A DNA stretch of 64,000 bases from Leptobrachium leishanense (Eukaryota > Chordata > Amphibia > Anura > Megophryidae), in NCBI GenBank assembly GCA_009667805.1, contig CM019066.1, forward strand, positions 3,720,001 to 3,784,000. The letters are read 5' to 3'. Under the pieces are notes generated by a model. That model saw nothing but the letters and a program-made list of their open reading frames with translations, was not told the DNA's origin and did no database searches. The translations under genes were made by a program, and so were the position numbers. This document shows, one piece after another, positions 32,531 through 43,810 of the stretch (position 1 is the stretch's first letter; each line of letters begins with the position of its first letter).

Positions 32531-33775
32531 TTAACCCTTTCGCTGCTGAGGCTTTTCCCGCCTCTGTGCTGAGGTCATTTTTACCGGTTTTGCTCATCAT
32601 GTTTAAACGTGTTTTTAAGGCTTATTTTAGTATATGACACAGACATATTATATATCATTCTTTCCGTCAGACTCAGTAGATTCATAATATGTCATTATTA
32701 TATGTATACGTTATGTCATGTCTGTATATTATAACAAAAAATGCAATAAAATATGTATTTTCAATAATTTACAACGTGTAAAGTGTTTTTTTTCACATTT
32801 CAACATGCGAGCAATTGCGGTTATATTTTGTATGGGGTGCGCTTGTTAAAAAAATTAGAGATGGGGTCTCGTTACATTTTTTTTGGGGGAAAATTACGCG
32901 ATTTTTAACAAACGCACCGCATACAAAAATCGTTAGTGCAGCATCATTGTTCACATTATAATTGCAATGGGAACAATATTGCTACACTAACAAACCAAAA
33001 AAAGAAAAAAAAATGTTTTTTTTTTTTTTTTATAATTTTTTTTTAAATATATTTTTATTTTTAATTTTTATTTTTATTTTTTTTAAAAAACTTTTTTCAC
33101 ATTCAAGTTTGGTATTGTTGGAACGGCCATGCTCTGGCCGATCCAACCATACCAAACATTAACCCCTAACTGCCACGTATCGGGAGATAGGGAGTTCATT
33201 GGAACTCCCTATCTCCACAGTTGGTGGCAGTTAGGGGTTAACTCTAGGACTGGCGTCATCGTGCGTAGCACGATGACGCCAGTCCTCAGGGGGAGTTCCC
33301 GGAGGCTTGGCCGACATCCAAGATGTCGGCCAGCTCCGGGAAAGGATCGCGAACCGGCGCTTTTCAGCGCCGATTCGCGATCCAGCTCCCCAGGGGTTAA
33401 TGCCAGGTACCATTTGGAAGGGCAGGCTGTGCCCTTCCAAATGATGCCTGGGTTAACCCCCGCAGAGCCGCCGATCGGGAGGGAGAGAGGTCCGAAGGAC
33501 CTCCCCCCCTCCTTTCAGGCGCCTCCTCCGCACATGCGGGGGGGGCGCCTGAATAAGGTGTCATCGCGCTGCCGCGATGACACCTAATTCTGGCGGCTGC
33601 GGTCCCGGATGCTGGGCTGACATCGAGGATGTCAGCCCGCACCGGGGGGGCCAGCAATCGGCCGGAATCCGGCCGAACGCTGACCCCAATGGGAGGACGC
33701 GCTCAGCGCGTCCTCCGCACAGCAGCGGGAATGCGGAGGACGCGCTGAGCGCGTCCTCCGCATTGAAAGGGTTAA
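32531..33775 (+). mobile_element. TTAA miniature element, near full-length copy
   Basis: TTAACCCTTTCGCTGCTGAGG opens it and 'ggacgcgctgagcgcgtcct' then CATTGAAAGGGTTAA close it, with TTAA at 32531-32534 and 33772-33775. It is collinear with copy A (7-1177). An 83-nt palindromic segment, itself TTAA to TTAA, sits at 33159-33241, and the right half contains further hairpins (33255-33285, 33545-33590, 33695-33770). CpG density is high. No transposase is present. Confidence 0.85.
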
Positions 33776-34171
33776 ACCCCCATCTACCAGCATCCTGGTC
33801 TTGGGTTTGGAATAATAAAATATGTCTGACAACATTGTAAACATTCTAGATATTTATTACAGTATTTCTGTGAATATTGTCTGTACATTCATTGCTACAA
33901 GATTGACGGACTGTTCTCCTTCCTGACTTTGTTATTGATTCAAGGAGAAATCTGATTGCCGTTATGGAATGAAGAAGGATTTTTGTGCTTTTTCGGCACA
34001 ATTTGAAATTGCTCTAAGGTGGGGTTGTTTACTTTTAGATCAACAGAAGCTGGGATATGTGGCAGGTTTAGCTTGATTGACATTGGTCTTTTTTCAACCT
34101 GCATTTTTAATAGAATACTATTTTCTCTGTTATAGCTCTTTCTTCCTCAGTCTTAATTTTTCTCTTATTCC
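33776..34171. other. intergenic sequence
   Basis: No gene or repeat is supported. Confidence 0.45.
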
Positions 34172-35513
34172 TTAACCCCCTTCACTGCCGAGATGGAGAG
34201 AGATAACTTGGGACTTCAAAGATACCATCAGGTTCCAATATCAAGTTATCTTGACCTGCATCTCTGAAGAACAAAACGAAATGAATTGTGTTTGCTGCAG
34301 AAGAATTTTGTTTGCTTTTGGGCTACAGAAGGTGAACTCAAAGTTTAGCTCTCTGCAGTATAATGCCCGAGGTGCTAAAACAGTTTAAAATCAGCTGAAG
34401 AATGGCCTGACATATCGAGCTTTCAGAAGCTGAAGCAGGGAACCACGAGCTGCAGCTGAACTAGTGTAACTCCATTTGGCCAGTAGGCTTGTGCACCGAT
34501 TTTTTTTTTTGGTTCGATTTGGTTCGATTTGTTCGGATGTCTAAAATTTTCGATTCGGCTCGTTTCGACCGATTTCTGTTTCGATTCGGTTTGGTTCGGT
34601 TCGTTTATCGTGTACATTTTTTTTTCGGAATATCGACCACTGTTTTCGGGTCACTTTGCTCGTTTTTTTGTATCGACTTTTCGTGATTTCGGAAATTTTC
34701 GTTTTTTCGGAACGTCTGTTCTCCTCGTTTCAAAGTGTCTAACTCTATTCGTTTTGACGTAAACTACTATGGTTTACTTTTTTTATACTTTATATATTTT
34801 TTTATAATAAATTTTTGGTTTGTTTTTCGGATCCGATAATTCATTCTGTCGATACGATAATTCTGGCGATTCTATCGTGTTTTTTTTTTACTAAATAAAG
34901 ATCCTTTTTTTCTTATGAATATACATTTCACAACTTTATTTAATCATATTAAAATGGTATGAAAGCCAAGGAACAAAAAAAATGAAACAACGATTTAAAA
35001 AACGCTAAACTGAAACAAGTGATACGCATTTACAAATACAAAATTTACAGAATCAGCGATATAACCGATAATAGTTAAATATACGATGTCCAGAATTACC
35101 GAAATGGAACCGAAATCACGAATGGAACCGAAATCATGAATAGAGCAAAAATAAATTTCGATTTGACACATTTGAAGTCCATTCGAAAAATCCGAAAATT
35201 TTTCGTTTCGGCTCGGAAAACTTTTCGGATCTGTCGGTTTTCGGGTCCGATCTGATTCGGAAATTCGGCCGAATCCGAAGACACGAATCGGGAAATTTCG
35301 TGAAAATTCAGAAATTCCGAAACCCGAAACGCACATCCCTATTGGCCAGTAGATGGCACCATCTTTCTGCCAAATAGGTTATTACGGTAAGGAATGCACT
35401 GGGAATATTCCCAAATATTTCTTACTGTATAATCAATTAAAAATGATTTTTCAAAATACCAATGGTTCCTGATAATGTTTTTTTGGAAAATCACTTGGTA
35501 CTGAAGGGGTTAA
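34172..35513 (+). mobile_element. TTAA element (third type) interrupted by a hAT miniature element
   Basis: TTAACCCCCTTCACTGCC at the left and TACTGAAGGGGTTAA at the right. Without the nested hAT (34484-35341 plus one duplication copy) it aligns with 26479-27052, which has no insertion at the same point. Confidence 0.75.
34484..35341 (-). mobile_element. 858-bp hAT miniature element, deletion derivative of 21256-25947
   Basis: The ends TAGGCTTGTGCACCG and GCACATCCCTA are flanked by the exact 8-bp duplication TTGGCCAG (34476-34483, 35342-35349). 34484-35018 corresponds in inverse orientation to the right end of the 4.7-kb element and 35020-35341 to its left end. The interior about 21565-25245, including the SANT-like gene, is missing. 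The join falls within 'acttgtttcagttta'. Confidence 0.9.
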
Positions 35514-36380
35514 AAGTCATGAACATTTTTTCACACAATAGTCATTGCAATTGCAGTTCAGCATTGAAAAATAACACCTTTGAAGGGTCATTCTACTAAA
35601 TTTTAGCCCAGATAGCTGCAAGAATTGTCCATTTCAACTCATGAAAAGGGGTAAATAAAACCACTATAAAATTTTGCACATAGCCAGTTCCTGCACACAA
35701 CATCTGTATACCAGAAGCAGGTCAAAATAACATGTCCTATCGAATTATAGATCTCCAATTGAATATTCCATTGATTTCCATTTTCGTGCACATTGCTGCT
35801 CTATCCATGAAATATAGCATGAAATATATATTTATGTATATCAACACAACACTTCTTTTTTTCTTTTTTTCTCCTTACTATATTGTCAATCAGTGTCTGA
35901 TTTCTAAATAACCAAGGGTAGGATCAGTCATGGCACCAAATGATATGTAATTTAATCTTAAAACTAGAGTGGTGTTTTTATCAAGAAGAATTGGTTTTGG
36001 TCACTGAGCTTTTTTAAACATTTTTCTCTATCATTAGAAATCTTTTTGCAACCTATGTAATCTTGTGATATATTAGGTGAGATCAAGGAGGCCCAAAATG
36101 TGTGAGATAAAACGGTCCAGGGAATAATGATCCGTTTGTCACATGTGAAGTGAATACTTTGACTTCTTTGACAACGTATAGAGAGGTTTTCAGATCATTT
36201 GCTCAGCTGTCAGGTCAGCGTCTAGGACCTACATCAGGTCAGATTTGAGTGTTGGAAGACGAGCGCCATACTTTTCTTTGTGAAGTTGATGTATTGCTGC
36301 ACAAATTCCTGAAACCAGGTAAGTGATGACATGGTAAGACTTGAATATTAGCCAAGTAATTTTTTTTTTAAGGGACACTA
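35514..36380. other. intergenic sequence
   Basis: No convincing gene or known repeat. A TTA/TTTA microsatellite and a SINE tail fragment (36381-36480) follow. Confidence 0.45.
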
Positions 36381-36399
36381 CCACCAAGAAATGCTAATA

Positions 36400-36412
<13 letters not shown>

Positions 36413-36430
<18 letters not shown>

Positions 36431-36480
36431 TAAAGGATTTTACCAGGAAGGATACATTGAGATTTCTCTCGTTTTCAAGC
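36413..36480 (-). repeat. SINE tail fragment
   Basis: 'aaggattttaccaggaagga', 'tacattgagatttctctcgt' and 'tttcaagcatgtcctggg' match the tail of the tRNA-derived SINE at 50019-50215. The tRNA-like head is absent. Confidence 0.7.
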
Positions 36481-36528
36481 ATGTCCTGGGTTCAAGAACA
36501 TTGAAGTGTAACTCCACTACTCCACTAC

Positions 36529-36762
36529 TATATTATTGTCATCATTTATATAGTGCCAACAGTTTCCATAGTGATTTACAATAACCAAAGGGAACAAGAT
36601 ACAGATAAATGGACATAGGATGGAAACAAGAGGTATAGAGGTCCCTGCTCTTAGGAGTTTACAGTCTAGAGGGATTGGGATTGAGGAAGACCAGGGGAGT
36701 TTTACTTGATGTCAGGATCATTGGTGCCAGCAGTTCGGGAATGGTGGGACAAGGGAAGCAGC
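36529..36762 (-). repeat. antisense L2 3' end, first segment of a split copy
   Basis: On the minus strand this ends an L2: 'gactgtaaactcctaagagc', 'ctatggaaactgttggcact', 'atataaatgatgacaataat'. It is interrupted by the hAT at 36763. The same LINE resumes at 42665-42743 and again at 49143. Confidence 0.7.
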
Positions 36763-36799
36763 TTGAGCGGATGAGTTGCATCAGTGATGTGGTACGTTA

Positions 36800-37690
36800 A
36801 TCACTAATCGCTAATCACTAATCGTCTCACTTCTACAAGATATCTGGGAATTGTTGTAATCTGTGTGTTCTCACTGCCAGCAGCTATTGCGGGGGTCTCA
36901 CTTATCCAAATTATCTGGGAATTGTTGTAATCTGTGTGTTCTCACTGTCAGCAGCTATTATTGGGGTCTCACGTCTACAAGATATCTGGGAATTGTTGTA
37001 ATCTGTGTGTTCTCACTGCCAGCAGCTATTGTGGGGGTCTCACTTCTACAAGATATCTTGGAATTGTTGTAATCTGTGTGTTCTCACTGCCAGCAGCTAT
37101 TGGGGGGGGCTCACTTCTAGCAGATATCTGGGAATTGTAATCGGTGTCATGTCACTGCCACCCATCAGGGGGTCTCACTGATTTATAGGAGGTTCCTGGG
37201 AATTGTAATTTGTGTCTTGCCACTGCCACCCATCAGGGGGTCTCACTGATTTATAGGAGGTTTCAGGGAATTTTAATCTGTGTCTTGTCACTGCCACCCA
37301 TCAGGGGGTCTCACTGATTTATAGGAGGTTTCTGGAATTGTAATCTGTGTCTCCTCACTGCCAGTTATCAGGGGGTCCCACATACTTCTAGCAGATTTCT
37401 GGGAATTTTAATCTGTGGCTTGTCACTGCCACCCATCAGGGGGTCTCACTGATTTATAGGAGGTTCCTGGGAATTGTAATCTGTGTCTTGTCACTGCCAC
37501 CCATCAGGGGGTCTCACTGATTTATAGGAGGTTGCTGGAAATTGTAATTTGTGTCTTGTCACTGCCACCCATCAGGGGGTCTCACAGACTTGTAGCAGAT
37601 ATCTGGGAATTATAACCTGTGTTGTCACTGCCACCCATCAGGGGGTCTCACTGAGTTATACCAGAGTTCTGGAAATCTTTAATCTAGATA
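36800..37690 (+). repeat. 5' subterminal tandem repeats of the hAT element
   Basis: About a dozen units of 70-85 bp with the common core 'gggaattgtaatctgtgt', 'ctcactgcca' and 'gggggtctcac'. The first four contain 'gcagctattg' and the later ones 'cacccatcag'. They end about 90 bp before the transposase start codon. Confidence 0.8.
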
Positions 37691-37782
37691 ACATAGTTGA
37701 ATCAGAGTTCTGCATATCTCCAATTTTTTATAACAGAGTTGAATCAGAGTTCTGTATATCTTTAATCTATATATCACTCACC

Positions 37783-40700
37783 ATGTCAGAAAGACCAAAA
37801 AGGACAGGCAGACACTCCCAGACACAGATAAGAGGGCAAGCAGCCTCTGTGTCGGGAGGCTGTGCCTCTGGTCGTCGTAGACGTGGTGCATCCTCTGTAG
37901 GGGCACGCTTGTCCTTTCTAACTGGTGCTGACCGTCTTAAGCAGCAGCAATATACAGAGGATTTGGTGGCTTGGCTAACCAGGCCATCCTCATCCTCCGA
38001 GTCCTCTGCCAGCCAGGCTTGTAGTGGTTTACAGTCCACCTCAGCTGCCAAAACATATAATTCAGCCTCCATGTCCACAGCTACTCCTGTCGTAGCCTCA
38101 CTATCACACAAGTAGTCAGCTGAATTGTTTGACTACAATGACAGTGACATGCTGCTTGAGGATGCGCAGCAACTACAGTGCTCTGATTCAAACTCTGAGG
38201 TTGAGGAAGGGAGTATAATCAACCTAGAGGAAGGGGGTGCCAGTGACACACAAATAACTGGCACTCATGTTGCCCCAGCAGCTGCAGCATACTGCCAAAT
38301 TGGCTCCAGTGACAAGGAGACAGGGGGTGATGACGACGATGAGGTCACTGACTCACCTGTGTGCCTGATCGAAAAGAGGAGTCAAGTGAGGAGGAGGCAC
38401 AACAAACACGAGGCACAATGTCTTCTATGACCAACCGTAGCCAGTCCAAGGCATCAAATGTCAGAGCTGCTCAGGTGCAGAGCGCTGTTGTCTCGCAGCA
38501 CACGTCCAGGATGTCTGCTGTCTGGGAGTTCTTTAAGAAATGTGCAGCAGACCGCACCGTTGCTATTTGTAATCTATGTCAGATGAGGATCAAGTGTGAA
38601 GAAGACATCCCATGCTTGGGTACCACGTGCTTGAGGCGACATATGACCACCTGCCATGCATATGACCACCTGCCATGCATCCCGTTGGCACAACACTTTG
38701 CATAGGTCCTCCTCCTCCTCATCTGTCTCTACCCCCACTATATGTCCTGCCATGTTATTGCCTGCAACTTCCACTGACATGGATGATGCTACAGTAATGG
38801 GTGTACCAGGTCCTTCCTCAGAATGTGACAGCATCCCATCAGCTGAAGATTTACGGAGTCAAATTACGTTGCACCAGCTGCTGCAGCGTAAGAAAAAATA
38901 TAGTCCCAACCATCCCCAAGCACAGCCTCTAAATGCCAGTTTAGCAAAATTACTTGCATTACAGCTGCTGCCTTTCCAGCTGGTGGACTCTGCTTCCTTC
39001 CGTGAATTTGCTGAATGTGCTGTACCACAGTGGCAGGTTCCAAAACGCCATTTATTTTCACGGAAGGCCATTCCAGCACTTTACCAGCATGTGGAACACA
39101 ATGTTATGGAGTCATTGGGAAAGGCAGTCAGCAGCAAGGTGCAAATGACTTTAGACACGTGGTCCAGCAAGCATGGACAGGGCCGTTACATTTCCTTCAC
39201 GGCACACTGGGTAACTCTGATTGCAGCTGGAATGGATCCAAGACGGGGCTCTCTGCTGGAGCTTGTTCATCCACCACGCCTCCAGAAAGCTGCTTGTATG
39301 AGGTCTGTCTGCTCCACCACCACCTCTTCCTCCTCCTCCTCCTCCTCCTTCTGTGTCTCTGGCGAAGTGGCAGTTAAACTGACGCCTGACAGGGGCTACG
39401 CAATGGCTCAAGCAAAAAGATGCCATCTTCTTGCACAGACATGATCGTCTGTGATAATGGCAGCAGCCTTCTCTCCGCCCTACGCCAGGGTAAGTTGATG
39501 CATGTACCATGCCTGGCACACGTCCTATATCTGGTGATACAGCGTTTCCTAACCAGGTACCCAGGGCTGGCAGAGCTTCTCAGCCAGACCAGAAAAGTCT
39601 GCAGCCACTTCAGACGGTCATTCCCAGCAAGTGTTCGCCTGGCAGAAATTCAAAGAGAATTCCACCATCCCACAAACCGTCTGATCTGTGACATGCCCAC
39701 CAGGTGGAACTCGACATTAACAATGCTGCAGCATCTGCACAAGCAGCAGAGGGCCATCAACAAGTACCTGTGTGAGTATGGCAGAAGGACAGGTTCAGGT
39801 CAACTTGGGTTTCCCCCCCGCAGTGGCTGATGATCAAGGATGCATGCACTGTACTGTCACCATTTGAGGAGTCAACGAGGATGGTGAGCAGGGACAGTGC
39901 ATGCATCAGTGACACAATTCCTTTAGTGTTCCTGCTGGAGCGCACACTGTGGGGAATTACAGATGTGGCTCTAGAGACAGAGCAGCGGGAGGAAGAGGAG
40001 GCCTTCCCTAACTCTCAAGGCCCCAGTCTTTACGCAGCCAGCATTCCTGCGGGTCCTCAGATCAGACAGGAAGAGGAGGAGGAGGAATATTTAAGTAGTG
40101 GGGACATTGAAGGTGGGGATTCCTCAAGGGAGGGTTTTGTGTGCCCAGAAACCCAAGGACTAGTACGTGGCTGGGAGGAGGAAGTGCATGATGGGGTCAT
40201 CCTCATTGACCAGGAAGACTCGGAAGCCACCTCCAACCTATGCTGCATGGGCTCCCTTATCCTGCAAAGCCTGCTAAAGGACCCCAGGATTTGTGCTATC
40301 AAAGAGAGGGATCATTACTGGTTGGCAAGCCTTCTTGATCCACGATACAAGGGTAAAGTTGCAGAGCTCATCCTGCTCGCACAGAGGGAGCACAGGATGA
40401 AACAACTTGAGGATGCTCTAAAGCGACACTTGTGTATCACCTTTCCAGGCACTGGTAGGTTACCTAGTGATGACACAGGTGCTTCTGAGACTGCGGATGA
40501 TCAGAGGGAGAGCGGTGAAGGCCGGGACCGCTTGACTGATGCCTTTTTAAACTTTTTTAGTGCACGACACCCAGGGACGTCAAATGCAGGCACCCATTGC
40601 CAGTGTCTTCACCATATGGTGCAGGACTACCTAGGGGCAAGGGCAGACCTGGATACCTTTACAGCAGATGATCCACTGGCTTACTGTCAGGACCCCTGTC

Positions 40701-41593
40701 TGGAGCCCCCCATTACCCCACGTAAAGCCCGCCGTAAAAGGAAGAAAGGCAAACCTGGTGCTGCGTTGTCCTGAATGCAGGGCAGCACTTCCACAAGACG
40801 GCGTATCCTATGTCCCACCCTGCTCTCAGACTGCAGGCATAACAGGTGCCTCTAATCTACACAGAGACTAATCCCTACTTAAGGGTGGAGCACCCAGAAG
40901 ACAATGCTTCTGCATTATGGTTCCTGAGCCAGCAAGCCAAGCACACTGATCCAGAATCTATCCTGTGCTTCCCATCTGCATCAAGTCTCCCGAGCCATCC
41001 AGAGACTTCATCCTAGATCCCTGCATCCTGGTTTCCCGCTGATCAACTGTCTCCTGATTCCTCAGCTATTCAAGAAACCATCCAGCCCTTTCCTGTCCTG
41101 TCTCGTATCCCCAGTAAGTCTCCTCCGTGTGTCTGCCCTCTGTGTCTTCTTGTATTGTTTCCTGCATCCCCTCGTATCCACCAAGATTCCATATTCCAGT
41201 TGGTCTCTTTCATCTTTAAGTTCTGCCCTGCATCCTACATAACCTGGACTTATTATTTATCTGAATCCTACAATAAACCCCTGTTTTCCCTAACCTGGTC
41301 TCCGTGTGTCACTGCATCCTGGGTTCGGAATCTTACCTGTCACGCTGGTACCTTACACTTACTGGGTGTTGAGATTGGATCACTGGCCAGAACTTAGCCA
41401 ATATGCTATGCAGCTACTAGGTTGCCCTTCATCCAGCGTGCTTTCTGAAAGGACGTTCAGTGCCGCTGGAGTTTTTGTCACAGACAAAAGAGTGCGTCTG
41501 TCCACTGACTCTGTAGACCGGCTGACATTTATAAAAATGAATCAGTCCTGGATCAGCAGCTATCAATCCCCTGATGCTGACGCAACTGAATAG
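37783..41593 (+). pseudogene. hAT transposase with BED zinc finger, decayed
   Basis: The start at 37783 (caccATGtc context) opens a Ser-rich N-terminus. A TAG at 38113 interrupts, and an Asp/Glu-rich stretch follows in the same frame. A frame change near 38370 leads to a BED-type finger at about 38515-38665 (SAVWEFFK, CNLCQ, LRRHMTTCH). A 20-bp tandem duplication near 38640-38680 shifts frame again. Next come LDTWSSKHGQGRYISFTAHW (RNase H-like catalytic start), VCDNGSSLLSAL and CLAHVLYLV, MPTRWNSTLTML, WLASLLDPRYKGK, and after the solo LTR the dimerisation block CPSSSVLSERTFSAAGVFVT and DRLTFIKMNQSW to a stop at 41591. It cannot make a complete protein. Confidence 0.85.
40685..41357 (+). mobile_element. 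solo LTR in the hAT transposase gene
   Basis: TGTCAGG...CCTTACA, 673 bp, is flanked by the 5-bp duplication CTTAC (40680-40684, 41358-41362). Removing it rejoins the transposase reading ...DDPLAY and WVLRLDHWPEL. It contains 'caataaaccc' near 41271, a plausible polyadenylation signal. No internal retroelement sequence is present, so it is what LTR-LTR recombination leaves. Its sequence does not match the LTRs of either Gypsy element nearby. Confidence 0.85.
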
Positions 41594-41624
41594 ATCGGGG
41601 ATCTCTTCTGCATTCCCAAAACCT

Positions 41625-42110
41625 CCACCACTGCACTCTTCTACAATACCACAAAGGGGTTACGGTGTGAAGGCACTTGCTGCCACCAAAGGCACAATAT
41701 TTGGGTGCACTGACACTTGTACCAGATTCATATAATTTTAATATTTCACCTCAGGGTCCAACCCCGCACTCTTCCACAATACCACAGAGGGGTTACTTAC
41801 GGTGTGAAGGACACTTTCTGCCACCAAAGACACAATATTTGGGTGCACTATTGCCTGTACCAGATTCATATCATTTTAATATTGGACCACAGGGTCCAAC
41901 CCTGCACTCTTCCACAATACCACAGAGGGGTTACGGTGTGAAGGCACTTGCTGCCACCAAAGGCACAATATTTGGGTGCACTGCCACTGACGCCTATATT
42001 ACCAGATTCATATCATTTTAATATTGGACCGCAGGGTCCAACCCTGCACTCTTCCACAATACCACAGAGGGGTTACGGTGTGACGGCACTGTTGCCGACA
42101 CTAAAGGCCC
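41625..42110 (+). repeat. 3' subterminal repeats of the hAT element
   Basis: About three and a half units of 120-150 bp contain 'gcactcttccacaataccac', 'agaggggttacggtgtgaag', 'ctgccaccaaaggcacaata' and 'ccagattcatatcattttaa'. The defective hAT at 29483-32091 keeps a diverged, shorter version in inverse orientation. Confidence 0.8.
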
Positions 42111-42664
42111 AATTTTAAAGCACCTATTGTTACTTTCATCCAAAGCCTGCATAAGTTTCACCATGATTTAGCCAAAAAATCACTAAACTTGTTCCGCGTG
42201 TCCTAAAATGTCTCTTCTTTTCATACAGGCTGTCGCCCCAAGCAGTTGTTTATAAATAGACTAAAGGAAAACCATTTACCGTCATTTTTAAAAAAAAAAT
42301 GTTTCTATACATCCTACAAATCCACCACTTCACGGGCAGGTTATGGGGACCTCCTAGGCACAATATTTGAAGGAATTTTTCATTTTTATTCTTAACCTTT
42401 ATTTCACGGAAAACTCACTCTCCCTTTAAAAACTTTTTTTTTTAACGTTTTGTCCTTGTTTCCTGTCCCCAGGGCACTACCCGGACCCCCATACACCTTT
42501 TATGGCAAATATCTTGCATATATGCCCTCTTGGAGGGCACTCTAAAATTCGAACTTTCGAGTCCCATTGACTTGCATTGAGTTCGGTTCGTGTTCGAGTT
42601 CGAACTCGAACTTTTGAAATTGTTCAAATGCGAACCGAACACTGGGGTGTTCGGCTCATCACTA

Positions 42665-42743
42665 CTTGAGAAGTCTTGGGGTGAGAGTTGGCAGCGCGGG
42701 TGTAGACAGAGTACAGGAATAGGTCGACCTCTGACAGAGTTTT
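42665..42743 (-). repeat. antisense L2, second segment of the split copy
   Basis: Minus-strand reading PIPVLCLHPRCQLSPQDFSS joins, across the hAT, to CFPCPTIPELL in 36720-36762, and across the Gypsy to ...SCLENSV near 49143. It is the C-terminal/3' part of the same L2. Confidence 0.6.
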
Positions 42744-43810
42744 TGTCACGGATCCCTCTGATTACCAAAAGTGTGGTCCCTTTACGCAGACCGCTCTCTA
42801 CCCTTCCGATCCTTGAATGGTCGGCAAAACTAGGAAGACAATTAACCAGACAATAGATAAACAAGGGGTAACACCAGACAGAGGTATGGAATAGAGTATT
42901 GTCACGAATCCTTCTGACTACCAAGATATTGATCTCTTTATGTAGCTCCCTTTCTACTCTTCCGATCCTTGAATGGTCGGCAAAGCTATATAGACAATGA
43001 AGCAGGTAACAGATAAAGAAAGGGAAACACCAGACAGGGGTACAGAACAGATCACAAGTCCTCCCTAGGACTTTAGTAATAGCAGAGGTAATCTGATGCG
43101 TGCTTAGGGTGCCACATAGACTGACCTCGGTACCAACGTTAAGGGCAGAACCTAGAGCAGAGTAAATGCCAATACCAGGGGTTATACACAGGAGGGTTCG
43201 TTTGCCAATGCCAAGAGTCATACACAGGAGGGTTCGTTGCCAATGCCAAGGGTCATACACAGGAGGGTTCGTTTGCCAATGCCAAGGGTCATACACAGGA
43301 GGGTTCGTTTGCCAATGCAAGGGTCATACACAGGAGGGTTCGTTTGCCAATGCCAAGGGTCATACACAGGAGGGTTCGTTTGCCAATGCCAAGGGTCATA
43401 CACAGGAGGGTTCGTTTGCCAATGCCAAGGGTCATACACAGGAGGATTCGTTTGCCAATGCCAAAGGTTATACACAGGAGGATTCGTTTGCCAATGCCAA
43501 GGGTCATACACAGGAGGATTCGTTTGCCAATGCCAAAGGTTATACACAGGAGGATTCGTTTGCCAATGCCAAGGGTCATACACAGGAGATAGCCAAATAC
43601 ACAAGAGCTCTGCGGGAGGTGAATACCACGTCAGGGCACCGGTGTAATGGTGATACTGGGTTTTAAACCCGGCGGGTCCGCGTCATAACGCCAGGCCCCG
43701 CCCCTCGGCGTCCCACGTGAGCGCACCCGGAAGCGTTTACATTCGGCGCCTGGCCAGCGAGCAGCGAGGAAGCTGCTGCCAGGCGCCCCATCCCCTGACC
43801 CACCGTGACA
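42744..43810 (-). repeat. Gypsy 1 3' LTR (12 minisatellite units)
   Basis: 1067 bp from TGTCACGG to CCGTGACA. It contains 12 units of a 36-bp repeat (about 43165-43592) of the type 'caatgccaagggtcatacac' + 'aggagggttcgtttgc'. The other LTR has 10, which explains the 73-bp length difference. Elsewhere the LTRs look nearly identical. Confidence 0.9.

Larger units (their letters stand above)
36763..42664 (+). mobile_element. hAT transposon with BED-finger transposase relic
   Basis: The right end reads ...TGTTCGGCTCATCACTA at 42664, inverted repeat of TAG(G/T)GATGAGCCGAAC as at 29483. CTTGAG occurs immediately before the left boundary (36757-36762) and CTTGAGAA immediately after the right one (42665-42672), and both flanks belong to one antisense L2. 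The left terminal bases look trimmed (GGATGAG without TAG). Layout: minisatellite (36800-37690), transposase remnant (37783-41593), 3' subterminal repeats (41625-42110), 3' terminal region. A solo LTR is nested at 40685-41357. Confidence 0.72.

Noticed and set aside
36863..37140. Short repetitive plus-strand frames with a Cys/Leu-rich repeat
   Set aside because: They are translations of the 71-bp hAT subterminal repeats.
39820..40680. A host ZBED-type gene domesticated from hAT
   Set aside because: Stops, frameshifts, a solo LTR in the coding region and intact element flanks show a decayed transposon copy, not a conserved host gene.
43166..43666. Repetitive frames in several phases, and a regular 36-bp direct repeat that resembles a CRISPR array
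   Set aside because: The repeats are contiguous with no unique spacers and lie in the LTR of a Gypsy element; the same array is in the other LTR. The unit length is a multiple of three without stops, which explains the frames.
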